From: an uncultured Clostridia bacterium
GTDB taxonomy: Bacteria > Bacillota > Clostridia > TANB77 > CAG-508
DNA: 49,982 nt
Assembly (NCBI GenBank): GCA_944393485.1
Contig: CALYAJ010000004.1
Span: 1 to 49,982, forward strand
Reading direction: 5' to 3'
How positions within the stretch are numbered: the first letter of the stretch is position 1; each line of letters begins with the position of its first letter. Below, in pieces: positions 15,949 through 24,461 of this stretch. The position numbers were made by a program, and so were the translations under genes. The notes beneath the pieces are model-generated. The model did not search any database. It was not told the origin of the DNA and saw only the letters and a program-made list of their open reading frames with translations.

Positions 15949-16992
15949 TTAAATCGTTTCTTTTATAATACCTCCACCTATAACGACATCATCTATATAA
16001 AATACCGCAGACTGTCCTGGAGTTAAAGCTTTCTCTGGTTCAATAAAATTAATTTTTATCATATTATCATCTAACTCTTGTAATATTGCTTCAGATTCTT
16101 TTGTAGAATATCTTGTTTTAACTTTTACATGTAAATTTTCTATATCAATATCTTTTATCAAAATGTTTATATTGTTTATAATAGCACAATCCTTATAAGC
16201 CTCTTCTTTTGTTCCAACAATCACTTCATTTTTTCTAATATTAAATCCTATAACAAACAAAGGTTCTTTATATGAAATACCTAATCCTTTTCTTTGTCCA
16301 ATAGTATAATTATATAATCCAGAGTGCTTACCTAAAACTGTTCCATCTTGTAATACTATATTTCCTATCTTTGGCTTTATATTGGAATTTTCTTCTAAAA
16401 ATCTTTTATAATTACCATCAGGAATAAAACATATGTCTTCACTATCCGGCTTGTTTGCAACCATATTAAAATTATTGTCGCTAGCAATTTTTCTAATTTC
16501 ATCCTTTGTTTTAAATTTACCAAGAGGAAAAATTATATGCTCTAACATATCCTCTGGCAATGTATATAAAACATAAGATTGATCCTTCCCTATTGCATCT
16601 CCTTTTTTTAAAACATATTGTTTATATTTATTACTATATTCAATATTAGCATAATGACCTGTTGCTAAATAGTCACAACCTAACTCTTTTGCTTTATCAA
16701 ACATAGCTCCAAATTTTAATTTTCTATTACATTCTATACAAGGATTAGGAGTTTCTGCATTAGCATAACATTTTATAAAATTATCTATAACATATTTTTT
16801 AAATTCACTTTTTAAATCAACAAAATGATGCTCTATTCCAAGTTCTTTACATACAGCTTTTGCATCTGTATCATCAGTTTCTTTTGATAATGCCATAGTA
16901 ATTCCTATAACTTCATATCCTTCTTTTTGTAAAAGAATTGCTGATACGCTACTATCTACTCCTCCACTCATTCCTAATAAAACCTTTTTCAT
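15949..16992 (-). CDS. mnmA: tRNA-specific 2-thiouridylase MnmA
   Basis: A 347-residue enzyme that thiolates U34 of tRNA-Lys, -Glu and -Gln, using ATP to activate the base and a relayed persulfide sulfur. The PP-loop SGGVDSS is at residues 9-15. The first catalytic Cys is in ETPNPCIECNRKLKFG and the second in PDSEDICFIPDG. The C-terminal beta-barrel ends with ALTPGQSAVFY, and RKGLGI and NKPDSEDICF are family landmarks. Length and ends match the family (about 350-370). ATG has AGGAGG upstream; the gene stands alone with a good terminator. Confidence 0.96.
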   Translation of the reverse strand: MKKVLLGMSGGVDSSVSAILLQKEGYEVIGITMALSKETDDTDAKAVCKELGIEHHFVDLKSEFKKYVIDNFIKCYANAETPNPCIECNRKLKFGAMFDKAKELGCDYLATGHYANIEYSNKYKQYVLKKGDAIGKDQSYVLYTLPEDMLEHIIFPLGKFKTKDEIRKIASDNNFNMVANKPDSEDICFIPDGNYKRFLEENSNIKPKIGNIVLQDGTVLGKHSGLYNYTIGQRKGLGISYKEPLFVIGFNIRKNEVIVGTKEEAYKDCAIINNINILIKDIDIENLHVKVKTRYSTKESEAILQELDDNMIKINFIEPEKALTPGQSAVFYIDDVVIGGGIIKETI

Positions 16993-17060
16993 AATTCCTC
17001 CTAAAATTCTTTTAACATTTTAGCACATTATACAAAGTTTCTCAATAAATATGGAAACTA

Positions 17061-17089
17061 TTGTTTAATTTGTATAATTGTAGTATAAT
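17061..17089 (+). promoter_or_regulatory. SigA-type promoter
   Basis: TTGTTT (17061-17066), a 17-bp spacer and TATAAT (17084-17089), 28 bases before the plus-strand gene at 17117. Confidence 0.65.
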
Positions 17090-17116
17090 ATTTATGTTAA
17101 GTACTAGGAGGTAATT

Positions 17117-18928
17117 ATGAATCTAAGCTCATTTGAACGAAACATTAAAAATGCTGAAAATTTTTCAAAAGGAATTGTAGTAAAAGATGGAAAAAGTATA
17201 AATAAAATGATTGAAAAAATATATAAATTTATTCAGAAAAAGAAAAAAGAAAATCCAGAATTAACAAGAGAAGAACTATTAAGTGAATATGATAAATTTA
17301 ATGAACAATTAGTAGATTCAGGAGTTGCAAATGCTAATGTATTAAGCTATATAAGTGAATATAATGCTTGTTTATATTTAAAACAACATCCACAAAAATT
17401 TAAAGAAATAAATGATTATATAGAAAAGAACAATTTATCATGTGAAAACGATTTTTTTATGCATAGTAATACTTTTGAAGAAAACTTAATTAATTTTACT
17501 TTATTAGCAAGACATTTAACCGCAAAACATATAGAAGAAACTTCTGATGTTTTACCATCATATTTACAAAATATAATATTGGACAGTTCTAAGACTCCGT
17601 CAAAAAGAGATGAAGAAATAACAAAAGCTGTCGCAAATTTCCCAATAATTCAAAGGAAAATAATATTAGATGTTGCTAGAATTCATCTTCACGGAGTAAA
17701 TTATTTTATGAAAGATCATGATTTAGAAATAGAAAGAGATTTAAAAGAGATTTTATCTGAATCAACACATGAAATATATTCATTATTAGATGATTTAGGA
17801 TTTATTGATGATTGGATGGAAACCGAAAATTCACAATTTGCAAAATGTGCAATACCAGAATTGAAAATAGACAAAAAAACAATTGATAGTCAATTATCTG
17901 TACAATCACTTAAAGGTTTAAGAACTACAGATTTAATAGGAATGCATATAATGTATGTAAATAGATTATTCCATGTTTTAGAAAATTATTCAAGAGCCAA
18001 ATTTCTTATAGATGAATATAATTTAGAGCCACTACTAACTGATGGCGAAACAGCACCTAAACTAGAAAGAGAAGATATAAGGTTTGCATTAATAAAAATG
18101 GATTTCTTTTATTATCCGACTGATGCTTATTATGTTGAAAATGATGAACAACTTAAAGAATTAGAAAAAAAAGGTGAACTTGAATTAGATGAAGACAATA
18201 CTTATAGTTATTCATTAGAACCTCTAATTGAACAAGTTAGACTGCAATATGGAAAAAAATATAAAGAGTATTTTTCTGAACTATTACCATGTTCTGATAA
18301 TGATGTAGGAGAAGATTTATCAAGATATTCATATTTTGCAAACACAATCTATCATTTAAAAAATTCTAAAAATCAAAGTAGCTTATCACTTATAAGTCTT
18401 CTAACTTTATATGACGATAAATCAAATTATGGAATTGTTCTTGATAATGTTTCAGAAGATGGAACATATGGTGAAATAAGACATTTTACAGATTTTATGG
18501 TTGATATAAATTCAATCTCACCAGTAAATATACATATGAATACTAGCGTTTTAAGAGACTTTATGAAAGAATATCTTAATACTTCAATTATTCCAATATA
18601 TGCAGGAAATGAAGATTGGAAGATGTTAGATGGTAAAGTAATGAAATCTCATCTAATGATGCCATGGAATAAAAGTTTAAAGAAAACAATTAAAACTTCA
18701 TCAAAAACAAATAAAAGAGCAAATATTAGAACTCTTAATCATCTTAGATCATTATCTGACGAAAAAGTTTTACCTCTTCATTTAAAAACTTCTCCAAATG
18801 ATAAAGATATACAAAGAAGATATTTTAATATGGATAGTAATTCAATTTTAGAAAGAGTTGGTGGAATATACGTAAAAACGCTTCCACAAGGAGATACTCA
18901 AGGAGATGATATGAGAAGTGATAGATGA
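17117..18928 (+). CDS. Unrecognised 603-residue cytoplasmic protein
   Basis: A large, soluble, highly charged protein with no signal peptide, membrane segment or motif that I recognise. Residues 1-130 are Lys/Glu/Asn-rich helices, residues 130-420 mostly helical with Asp/Glu-rich stretches, and the last 80 residues are basic (around KSLKKTIKTSSKTNKRANIR). It has a clear promoter, an AGGAGG site and a short overlap with the next gene, so it is a well-expressed unit and not a decaying remnant. The neighbouring mnmA and trxA give no functional hint. Base composition is like its surroundings. Confidence 0.55.
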   Translation: MNLSSFERNIKNAENFSKGIVVKDGKSINKMIEKIYKFIQKKKKENPELTREELLSEYDKFNEQLVDSGVANANVLSYISEYNACLYLKQHPQKFKEINDYIEKNNLSCENDFFMHSNTFEENLINFTLLARHLTAKHIEETSDVLPSYLQNIILDSSKTPSKRDEEITKAVANFPIIQRKIILDVARIHLHGVNYFMKDHDLEIERDLKEILSESTHEIYSLLDDLGFIDDWMETENSQFAKCAIPELKIDKKTIDSQLSVQSLKGLRTTDLIGMHIMYVNRLFHVLENYSRAKFLIDEYNLEPLLTDGETAPKLEREDIRFALIKMDFFYYPTDAYYVENDEQLKELEKKGELELDEDNTYSYSLEPLIEQVRLQYGKKYKEYFSELLPCSDNDVGEDLSRYSYFANTIYHLKNSKNQSSLSLISLLTLYDDKSNYGIVLDNVSEDGTYGEIRHFTDFMVDINSISPVNIHMNTSVLRDFMKEYLNTSIIPIYAGNEDWKMLDGKVMKSHLMMPWNKSLKKTIKTSSKTNKRANIRTLNHLRSLSDEKVLPLHLKTSPNDKDIQRRYFNMDSNSILERVGGIYVKTLPQGDTQGDDMRSDR

Positions 18929-19208
18929 TAAAAAATTAAGAGAACAATTTAATAATAAAAATTATGTTTATTGTATAAATGCATTACGAAGAGAAATAAA
19001 ACAAAAGTTAATATCAAGATTAAATATAATTCGCCCAGGATATAAATATAAAAATTTAAAAGAATTAAAAACAAATTGTTTTAAATATCTTAATGATGAT
19101 GAAAAAAAATATATTTCTATGCTTTGTAGATATGCTGAAAAAGAATATCCAGAAAAACAAGAATTAGCTTCATTGTTGGATATATATTCTAAATATTGCA
19201 AAAAATAA
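18918..19208 (+). CDS. Unrecognised small basic protein, co-transcribed
   Basis: A 96-residue, Lys-rich protein (MIDDKKLREQFNNKNYVYC... then RREIKQKLISRLNIIRPGYK) whose GTG start overlaps the end of the 603-residue gene by 11 bases; GGAGA lies about 12 bases upstream and no better start is available. The overlap suggests translational coupling. It is helical and may bind the larger protein or a nucleic acid (high Lys and Arg); both are inference. Confidence 0.6.
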   Translation: MIDDKKLREQFNNKNYVYCINALRREIKQKLISRLNIIRPGYKYKNLKELKTNCFKYLNDDEKKYISMLCRYAEKEYPEKQELASLLDIYSKYCKK

Positions 19209-19240
19209 TGTTATACTTTTACGTATAACATTATTTTTTT
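19206..19240 (+). terminator. Intrinsic terminator
   Basis: TAATGTTATAC (19206-19216) pairs with GTATAACATTA (19223-19233) over six bases and is followed by seven T. It overlaps the stop codon of the 96-residue gene and also lies in the gap before trxA on the other strand. Confidence 0.88.
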
Positions 19241-19250
19241 GTTCTACAAT

Positions 19251-19282
19251 TAGTACAAATATTAAGGCTTTCCGATTTGTTC
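19251..19282 (-). repeat. 31-bp interspersed repeat, copy A
   Basis: On the minus strand it reads GAACAAATCGGAAAGCCTTAA and then TATTTGTACTA. A copy with one base missing occurs at 46631-46662 on the plus strand. Both copies lie in intergenic spaces close to terminators. Confidence 0.75.
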
Positions 19283-19291
19283 TTTTATAAA

Positions 19292-19603
19292 TTAAAATAT
19301 CTCATTAATAATATCTTGTTTAGTATGTAAACCAATTAATGTATTTCTAACAGCTCCAGATTTAAATAATAATAATGTTGGAATAGAATTAATATTATAT
19401 TTTGTAGCTAATTCTGGTTCATCATCAACATTTACTTTTCCAACAATTATAGATGGAGTCTCTTCTGCAATTTCATCAACAATAGGTCCCATCATTCTAC
19501 AAGGTCCACACCAAGGAGCCCAAAAATCAACTAAAACTGGATCTGTAGCATTTAAAACAAGTTCTTCAAAATTTTCATTTGTTATTTCTACTGGTTTGCT
19601 CAT
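19292..19603 (-). CDS. trxA: Thioredoxin
   Basis: A 103-residue thioredoxin fold with the WAPWCGPCRMMGP active site (the two Cys of CGPC), the conserved cis-Pro region SIPTLLLF and the DDEPELATKY segment. It reduces disulfides in client proteins. AAGGAGG precedes the ATG. The trxB gene lies 12 bp upstream on the same strand, so the two form a cognate pair. Confidence 0.96.
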   Translation of the reverse strand: MSKPVEITNENFEELVLNATDPVLVDFWAPWCGPCRMMGPIVDEIAEETPSIIVGKVNVDDEPELATKYNINSIPTLLLFKSGAVRNTLIGLHTKQDIINEIF

Positions 19604-19615
19604 AAAAAAACCTCC

Positions 19616-20479
19616 TTATATATTTTTTACTTTTTTGGCAATACTCAATCCGCTTTTTGCACCATCATAAACTGCTTTGCTTATTTGTAGTAATCCTCCG
19701 GTACAATCACCTGCCGCATAAATTCCAGGAATATTTGTTTGCATATTTTCATCAACTTTAATATTATTATTATCTAAAAATATTCCAAGTTTTTTGGCAA
19801 AATCAACACTACTTGCAGTCCCTTCTGCAATAAATATTCCATCAACTTTATATTCTGTATTATCTTCCAATACAATCTTGCTTGCTTTTTCTTTTCCTTT
19901 TATAGCATCAATTTTCCCTTCAATATAATTTGTAACTTCAATACTTCTATTTTGTGGTAATTCTCTACCATTGGTAAATATAGTTACATCATCAGAAATA
20001 TTTTTTAATATTTCTGCTTCATGTAAAGCATATTCCCCACTTCCTATTACTGCTATCTTTTTATTTTTATAGAAAAAGCCATCACAAATTGCACAATAGC
20101 TAATTCCTCTTCCCTCAAATTCTTTAAGTCCATTTATATTAGCTGAATTTCTGCTCTTACCAGTTGCTAGTAAAATTGTTTTAGCTTCATATTCAGCATT
20201 TACTGTTATAACAGTAAAAAAATTATCATTCCATTTAATATCTATTACTTCATCATTTTTTATTTCTATATTTTGTTTTTCTGCTTGCTTAATTCCAATT
20301 TCAAACAATTCTTCTCCTGTAATAGGATTTTCAAAGCCATAATAGTTTTCAATTAAATGAGCCTTTTTTAATGCTGTATCATCTTTACCAATAACAAGTA
20401 CTTTTAAATTTGATCTACTAATATATATTGCACCACTTATTCCAGCTGGGCCTTTCCCAATTATAATACAATCATACAT
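19616..20479 (-). CDS. trxB: Thioredoxin reductase, probably ferredoxin-dependent
   Basis: A 287-residue flavoprotein with the FAD GKGPAG start, the active-site CAIC (Cys129, Cys132) and the AAGDCTGG FAD motif, so it should pass electrons to thioredoxin. The NADPH-binding loop is not normal: GSGEYA (146-151) stands where GGGDSA is expected and FTNGREL (168-174) where HRRDEL is expected. In clostridial ferredoxin-dependent flavin thioredoxin reductases these NADPH motifs are lost and reduced ferredoxin is used. This is the better reading here. The gene is in a pepC-trxB-trxA series with gaps of 28 and 12 bp. Confidence 0.88.
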   Translation of the reverse strand: MYDCIIIGKGPAGISGAIYISRSNLKVLVIGKDDTALKKAHLIENYYGFENPITGEELFEIGIKQAEKQNIEIKNDEVIDIKWNDNFFTVITVNAEYEAKTILLATGKSRNSANINGLKEFEGRGISYCAICDGFFYKNKKIAVIGSGEYALHEAEILKNISDDVTIFTNGRELPQNRSIEVTNYIEGKIDAIKGKEKASKIVLEDNTEYKVDGIFIAEGTASSVDFAKKLGIFLDNNNIKVDENMQTNIPGIYAAGDCTGGLLQISKAVYDGAKSGLSIAKKVKNI

Positions 20480-20507
20480 ATATATTCCTCCATATTTGTA
20501 ATGGACT

Positions 20508-21854
20508 TTAATTCATATTAGCTAATGTTCCCATTGGATCCCATGGTTCTAATTCCATATAATATTTATTTTCATTATATGCTTCTAATTCTTCAGGTTT
20601 TAAATGTTTCTTATTTATAACTACTTGATATACATATGAATTAAACCAATCATCTGTTAAAACGAAAATACCTTTATTACCAGGTTCATTTCCCCATGAG
20701 TTTTCTACTTTCCAACGGCTTCCTTTCCAATTTTCATCTAAATTAACACCTAAAAACATCATTGCATGTGTCATACAACTCTCTCTGTATTCAAGTTTTG
20801 TAGCTTTATCCATATTATCTTCAAAATTTATAATATCTTGAACATTAAATAAATCACGTGACATTATACCTAAACTTCTAGAAGATTCTTGACCTACATC
20901 ACTACCAAAAAATACTGGAACTCCATCTGTTAATTGAGCTACTGCCATTTCTTTTAATCTATTTATTGGTAAGTTTAAATATGTTATTTTATTACCTTCT
21001 GCAACATTACCAATATAATTTACAGTATATTTTTTATAATAAGGTCTATCTTCATTTGGTGCATTTATAATGCTTATATAATCATCTAAATTTAATTCTT
21101 TAATGTATTTATCATAAAATTCCATTGGTGTAATATTTGAATCTCTATAGAATTCATCTTTTTTATTTGTATATTCAAAATCAAATTTAACAGGTGGCTT
21201 ACCAAAGGCTGTACATAAAATTCCATATATTTTTTGAGCCATATCTAATTTTTGTTCTTCTATTTTTTCTAAACTAGTTCCATTTTTATAATTAGTTCTT
21301 AATATATATGCAAAGTTTCTTAAAACTCTTTTTAAAATTTTATTGATTTCTGTAGTATTAGAAGAATTATAAGTTTCTGGCATAGCACTCTTTGGAACTA
21401 TTCCATATTTATTAATAATATTTAAGAACATATCCCATTGTCCGCCATCATTTATTGGATTATCTAAAAAGAATGTAACATGTCTATCTGTTGTATCTCT
21501 ATCTATAGTATTTATAATACAATTTAAAAAGTAATTGCATTTTTCTAATTTATCATAAAAAGCTACATAATTTTGAGACAACTCGATATTTTTGATATTT
21601 AATTTCTTAATCAAAAAATATCTTATAAAATTTGTAGAAGCAAAAATCCAACATCTTCCACTACGTTTTTGATTTGTAATATCACCTTGTTTTAAATCAA
21701 CAGAAAATTCATATCTTGTATTTCTAATTTCCTCATAATTTTCACAAGAATAAAAAAATCCGTTTTTTGTAACAGAATTTGTAATTACCTTGTTTTCAGC
21801 AGAGTTAAAATCTTTTTCAAATTTTTTTAATTTTTCTTTAGAAATATTTTTCAT
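20508..21854 (-). CDS. pepC: Aminopeptidase C (bleomycin hydrolase family, C1B)
   Basis: A 448-residue cytoplasmic cysteine peptidase that releases N-terminal residues from peptides; family members are hexameric barrels. Catalytic Cys68 in QKRSGRCWIFAS, the catalytic His in ESCMTHAMMFLGV and the Asn in VENSWGN are all present. The length fits the family (about 440-455). ATG follows AGGAAG. It is first in the cluster with trxB and trxA. Confidence 0.95.
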   Translation of the reverse strand: MKNISKEKLKKFEKDFNSAENKVITNSVTKNGFFYSCENYEEIRNTRYEFSVDLKQGDITNQKRSGRCWIFASTNFIRYFLIKKLNIKNIELSQNYVAFYDKLEKCNYFLNCIINTIDRDTTDRHVTFFLDNPINDGGQWDMFLNIINKYGIVPKSAMPETYNSSNTTEINKILKRVLRNFAYILRTNYKNGTSLEKIEEQKLDMAQKIYGILCTAFGKPPVKFDFEYTNKKDEFYRDSNITPMEFYDKYIKELNLDDYISIINAPNEDRPYYKKYTVNYIGNVAEGNKITYLNLPINRLKEMAVAQLTDGVPVFFGSDVGQESSRSLGIMSRDLFNVQDIINFEDNMDKATKLEYRESCMTHAMMFLGVNLDENWKGSRWKVENSWGNEPGNKGIFVLTDDWFNSYVYQVVINKKHLKPEELEAYNENKYYMELEPWDPMGTLANMN

Positions 21855-21886
21855 ATGTATATTCTTCCTTTCTTTTGTTTAATTGT

Positions 21887-21910
21887 TAAGGGCGATAAAA
21901 TTCGCCCTTA
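21887..21910. terminator. GC-rich hairpin between lysC and pepC
   Basis: TAAGGGCGA (21887-21895) pairs with TCGCCCTTA (21902-21910), a six-base loop. The stem is the most GC-rich in this part of the window. Neither side has a long T-run, so it may be a weak terminator or an RNA-processing or stability hairpin after lysC. Confidence 0.5.
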
Positions 21911-21921
21911 TTATAATTAAT

Positions 21922-23100
21922 TTAACCTATTAATTCATTGTGCAATTGTTCTAAAATATTGTCTCCTAATTTATCTTTAAATATTATTCTTATTTTAGAT
22001 TCATTTGTTTGAATATTTAAAACTTCTAAAGCATTTGTGTCTAATATTTTCATTGTTTTAGTTATAATATTAGCATCATTCATAATTCCATATCCTATTA
22101 TAGATATTTTACTAATATTTTTATATGAACAATCTAATTTAGGATATTCTGTAGTGATAACATTTTCAAACTTATTAAACTCAGCAGCTTTTATTGTAAA
22201 TTGAATCTCCAAAGTAGATGTACTTTTATTAATAATATTATTTATAAATATATTATTAGCTAATAACTTTCTATATATACGGTTTATCATTCTTGGAGTA
22301 TAGACTTCTTGTTTTGCAGTTACTAATATAATATTATCATTTTTTACTATACTCTTTACTTTAGTATCCTCAATCTTTTCATTTATTACACTTCCAGGTC
22401 TATTATTAAATGTTGATTTAGTTATAATAGGAATATTAAATCTTTTTCCTATTTCAACACATCTATTATGCAAAACTTTTGCACCTTCATTAGAAATATC
22501 TTGCATTTCTTCATATGATAATTCAGGTATTTTTTTTGCATCTTGAATTTTGTTTGGATCTGTAGAATATACACCGTCAACATCAGAAAAAATATAGCAT
22601 TTATCTGCCTTTAGTGCTGCTGCAACTGCTACTGCAGTTGTGTCAGATCCTCCTCTTCCAAATGTTGTTATATCACCTTTTTCATTAATTCCTTGAAATC
22701 CTGCTATTATAACAATCTTTCTTTCTGCAAGTTCTTTTTCTATTCTAGATGTATCTATACTCTCTACTACAGCTGATTGATTAGTAGGGCTTGTATAAAT
22801 TCCAGCTTGCCATCCTGTAAGTGATATTGCTGGATATCCTAATCTATTAAGCAAAATACTTAGCTTAGACATAGAAATTTGCTCTCCTGCGCTAAGCAAA
22901 GTATCTAATTCTCTTTCATTTGGTACATTACTTAATTCATGTGCTTCTCTTAATAGATTATCTGTAGTTTTTCCTTGTGCTGATACTACAACTACTACAT
23001 TGTTTTCCTTGTAAAATTCTTTAATTTTTTCAGCTACAATATTTAATTTAATATTGTCTGAAACTGAACTCCCTCCAAATTTTAATACTATTGTGTCCAT
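21922..23100 (-). CDS. lysC: Aspartate kinase
   Basis: A 392-residue enzyme that phosphorylates aspartate, the first step to lysine, threonine, methionine and diaminopimelate. The kinase domain (1-235) has VLKFGGSSVSD, the GFQGINEKGDITTFGRGGSD core and the DVDGVYSTDP loop. A C-terminal regulatory part follows with ACT-like strands (ILVTAKQEVYTPRMINRIY, and KISIIGYGIM with EVLNIQTNESKIRII), shorter and more divergent than in typical monofunctional aspartokinases of about 400 residues. ATG has AGAGGTG upstream. A palindrome CTATTTA-GT-TAAATAG (23135-23150) lies in its leader. Confidence 0.93.
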   Translation of the reverse strand: MDTIVLKFGGSSVSDNIKLNIVAEKIKEFYKENNVVVVVSAQGKTTDNLLREAHELSNVPNERELDTLLSAGEQISMSKLSILLNRLGYPAISLTGWQAGIYTSPTNQSAVVESIDTSRIEKELAERKIVIIAGFQGINEKGDITTFGRGGSDTTAVAVAAALKADKCYIFSDVDGVYSTDPNKIQDAKKIPELSYEEMQDISNEGAKVLHNRCVEIGKRFNIPIITKSTFNNRPGSVINEKIEDTKVKSIVKNDNIILVTAKQEVYTPRMINRIYRKLLANNIFINNIINKSTSTLEIQFTIKAAEFNKFENVITTEYPKLDCSYKNISKISIIGYGIMNDANIITKTMKILDTNALEVLNIQTNESKIRIIFKDKLGDNILEQLHNELIG

Positions 23101-23205
23101 AATGGTACACCTCTTTTATAATAATGTAAGAAATCTATTTAGTTAAATAGTATCTCTTTATAATATATGAAAATAATTGTATTTTAGATACTTTGTATCA
23201 TACAA

Positions 23206-24310
23206 TTACTTCGTATTATACATTTTTAAATATGCTTCCATAAAGTCATCTAAATCTCCATCCATAACTGCATTAACATTTCCTACTTCATAATTTGTTC
23301 TATGATCTTTTACTAATGTATATGGACAAAATACATAGGACCTTATTTGACTTCCCCAAGCTATATCTTTTTGTTCACCTTTCAAATCTGAAATTTTCTC
23401 TTGTCTTTCTTTTTCTTTCATGTCAAATAGCTTTGATTTAAGCATTTTCATTGCTGTTTCTCTATTTTGTATTTGTGAACGTTCAGATTGGCAACTGACT
23501 ACTGTATTTGTTGGAATATGTGTTATTCTTACTGCAGAAGAGGTTTTATTTATATGTTGTCCTCCAGCTCCTGAAGCTCTATATGTATCTACTCTTAAAT
23601 CATCTGGATTTATATCTATTTCGATATCATCATTTATCTCAGGAAGTACTTCTATTGAAGCAAAAGAAGTATGTCTTCTTCCTCCACTATCAAATGGAGA
23701 AATTCTAACTAATCTATGTACTCCCATTTCTCCTTTAAGATATCCATAAGCATAATCTCCTGAAACTAGAAAAGTAACACTTTTTATACCAGCTTCATCA
23801 CCTTCTAAGTAGTCTAATTCTTTAACCTGAAAACCATGTTTTTCTGCCCATCTAGTATACATTCTATAAAGCATTTCTACCCAATCCTGAGATTCTGTGC
23901 CTCCAGCTCCTGGATGCATTGAAACAATTGCATTATTAGAATCATATTTACCTGAAAATAGAGTTTCTATTTCTAAATCTTTAATATCTTGTTCTAAAGT
24001 TTTTGTATCTTTTAATAATTCTTTAATAAGATCTTGATCTGGTTCTTCTTCTAAAAGATTATTCATATCTAATAAATTATTTAATGAATTTTCTATTTTA
24101 TTATATTTAGTAATCTTATTTTTTAGAAGTTTTATTTCTTGTAAAACACTAGAATTATTTTTAGACTCCCAAAAACCTTGTTTTAAAGTTTCAGCTTCTA
24201 ATTTAGCTAATTTATTTTTAGAATTTTCTATGTCAAAGAGAATCCCTAATTTCATTTAATTTTTCATTTAATTCTTGAAGTACTTTAATATTTTCTTCTA
24301 ATTCTAACAT
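23206..24310 (-). CDS. prfB: Peptide chain release factor 2, with programmed +1 frameshift
   Basis: RF2 recognises UGA and UAA stops. The SPF recognition motif (RISPFDSGGRRHTSF) and the GGQ motif (RASGAGGQHINK) are both present. The real start is ATG 24310 (MLELEENIKV), with GGAG upstream. The first frame gives 25 residues and reaches CTT TGA; reading resumes in the +1 frame at GAC ATA GAA, giving about 367 residues in all, the normal RF2 length. The shift site is at 24232-24247. The gene regulates itself: low RF2 lets the ribosome shift and make more RF2. Translation from an internal start in the second frame would miss the conserved N-terminus. Confidence 0.96.
24232..24247 (-). promoter_or_regulatory. 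prfB +1 frameshift signal
   Basis: Minus strand AGGGATTCTCTTTGAC: an internal Shine-Dalgarno-like AGGG, then CTT TGA C, the classical arrangement in which the ribosome pauses at UGA and slips +1. Confidence 0.95.
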
Positions 24311-24409
24311 TACACCACTCCAATCTACACGATTGTATATTAACATACTTAATTTTATTTTTCAAGAGTGATTTAAGTATAGACCTAATTTCTCTATTTT
24401 TAACACAAG

Positions 24410-24449
24410 AAAACACTCTTTATTTATATTGGCTAATAAAGAGTGTTTT
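24410..24449. terminator. Strong intrinsic terminator of uraA-upp
   Basis: AAAACACTCTTTATT (24410-24424) pairs with AATAAAGAGTGTTTT (24435-24449) over 10 bases, with A/T runs on both sides, just after the fusion gene's stop at 24462. Confidence 0.88.
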
Positions 24450-24461
24450 TTCCATATTAAA

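Noticed and set aside
24230-24260. In-frame TGA near the start of prfB read as a gene break
   Set aside because: It is the known programmed +1 frameshift of RF2 genes, with AGGG and CTTTGAC in the right arrangement.
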